Part shown: piece by piece, positions 6,934 to 7,107 of the stretch | How the letters are laid out: each line of letters starts with the position of its first letter | Numbering within the stretch: the stretch's first letter is position 1 | NCBI GenBank assembly: GCA_015488075.1 | Contig: WFOM01000191.1 | Coordinates: 1-7,107 of the forward strand | Length of the DNA: 7,107 nt | Direction: 5' to 3' | DNA from: Helicobacteraceae bacterium | GTDB taxonomy: Bacteria; Campylobacterota; Campylobacteria; Campylobacterales; Sulfurimonadaceae | Translations under genes and position numbers: made by a program | The notes under the pieces: model-generated | What the model was told of the DNA's origin: nothing | Database searches by the model: none | Seen by the model: the letters and a program-made list of their open reading frames with translations, nothing else

Positions 6934-7107
6934 ATTTAACAGGATTTTAGCTGTAACTTCTGCCGTTTTCATAGTTTTGCTTATACTTTTTGTAGTATTT
7001 AGAGACTCTTCAGAACTTATAACCATAGACAAAGCAAAAGAGATTCTCTCAACAAAAAAAGCAAAAGAGATAACTCTTATAGACAGATACATATACATAA
7101 AAACAGA
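6920..7107 (+). CDS. N-terminus of an FtsH-like membrane AAA ATPase/zinc metalloprotease, cut by the window end
   Basis: Only the first 62 codons are present; the frame is open to the window edge. After a short MPSSKFNR start there is one hydrophobic helix at about residues 9-27 (ILAVTSAVFIVLLILFVVF). A small alpha/beta segment follows, with ITIDKAKEILSTKKAKEITL then IDRYIYIKT. A membrane anchor followed by a domain of this pattern is the usual N-terminus of FtsH (FtsH_ext), which precedes the AAA ATPase and HEXXH protease domains. Those domains lie beyond the window, so catalytic motifs cannot be checked. The assignment rests on this short pattern and on gene order: in Helicobacter pylori, as I recall it, the MiaB-like gene HP0285 is followed by an ftsH-annotated gene HP0286, which is separate from the main ftsH (HP1069). 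It may therefore be a second FtsH-type paralogue rather than the essential one. Confidence 0.6.
   Translation, partial: MPSSKFNRILAVTSAVFIVLLILFVVFRDSSELITIDKAKEILSTKKAKEITLIDRYIYIKT

Noticed and set aside
6886..7098. Open frame on the - strand across the mtaB/ftsH-like junction
   Set aside because: It overlaps the strong GGAGG-ATG start and the membrane helix of the FtsH-like gene on the + strand, and has no family resemblance.
1..7107. Mobile element, defence system, CRISPR array or RNA gene
   Set aside because: No inverted repeats, transposase, array-type repeats or tRNA/rRNA-like segments were seen. The window is continuous housekeeping-type coding with uniform base composition and codon use.

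Overview
The window is a low-GC, fully coding stretch with every gene on the + strand. Heavy use of ATA (Ile) and AGA (Arg) codons, a histidine kinase carrying the H-box core HQWRQPLN, and the order TrkA-like protein, aroB, mscS, MiaB-like, ftsH-like all point to Campylobacterota (former Epsilonproteobacteria), probably a Sulfurimonas/Sulfurovum/Arcobacter-type organism. From memory, Helicobacter pylori keeps the same order at HP0282-HP0286. The genus cannot be settled from the sequence alone.

Region 1 (1-1597) is a membrane sensor histidine kinase with a periplasmic solute-binding (SBP_bac_3-like) sensor, one transmembrane helix, a coiled coil, a dimerisation/phosphoacceptor domain and an ATPase domain. 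Its reading frame is open back to base 5 and is plainly protein-like there, but it is closed by TAA at 2-4 and has no ATG, GTG or TTG before 224. The first usable ATG lies inside the sensor domain. The 5' end is therefore probably damaged by a small indel, or the assembly carries an error.

Region 2 (1601-3010) encodes a soluble TrkA/RCK-like protein (COG3400 type) starting with GTG 3 bases after the kinase. Region 3 starts after a 51-base gap, the only real intergenic space, which holds T-tracts and a TAGAAT -10-like element. It contains aroB (shikimate pathway), a large MscS-family mechanosensitive channel with a signal peptide and a long periplasmic helical domain, an MtaB/MiaB-like tRNA methylthiotransferase, and the first 62 codons of an FtsH-like membrane AAA protein that runs off the window. 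These four genes are packed with a 3-base gap, a 4-base ATGA overlap and a 14-base overlap, and look like one translationally coupled operon.

The genes do not form one metabolic pathway. They are a conserved housekeeping and stress block: aromatic amino-acid synthesis, osmotic release, tRNA decoding fidelity and membrane proteolysis, preceded by an RCK-type sensor protein and an orphan kinase. No RNA genes, insertion sequences, CRISPR arrays or clear terminators were found. I see no convincing new defence or mobile system. The most unusual points are the broken 5' end of the kinase and the channel-less RCK protein beside a mechanosensitive channel.
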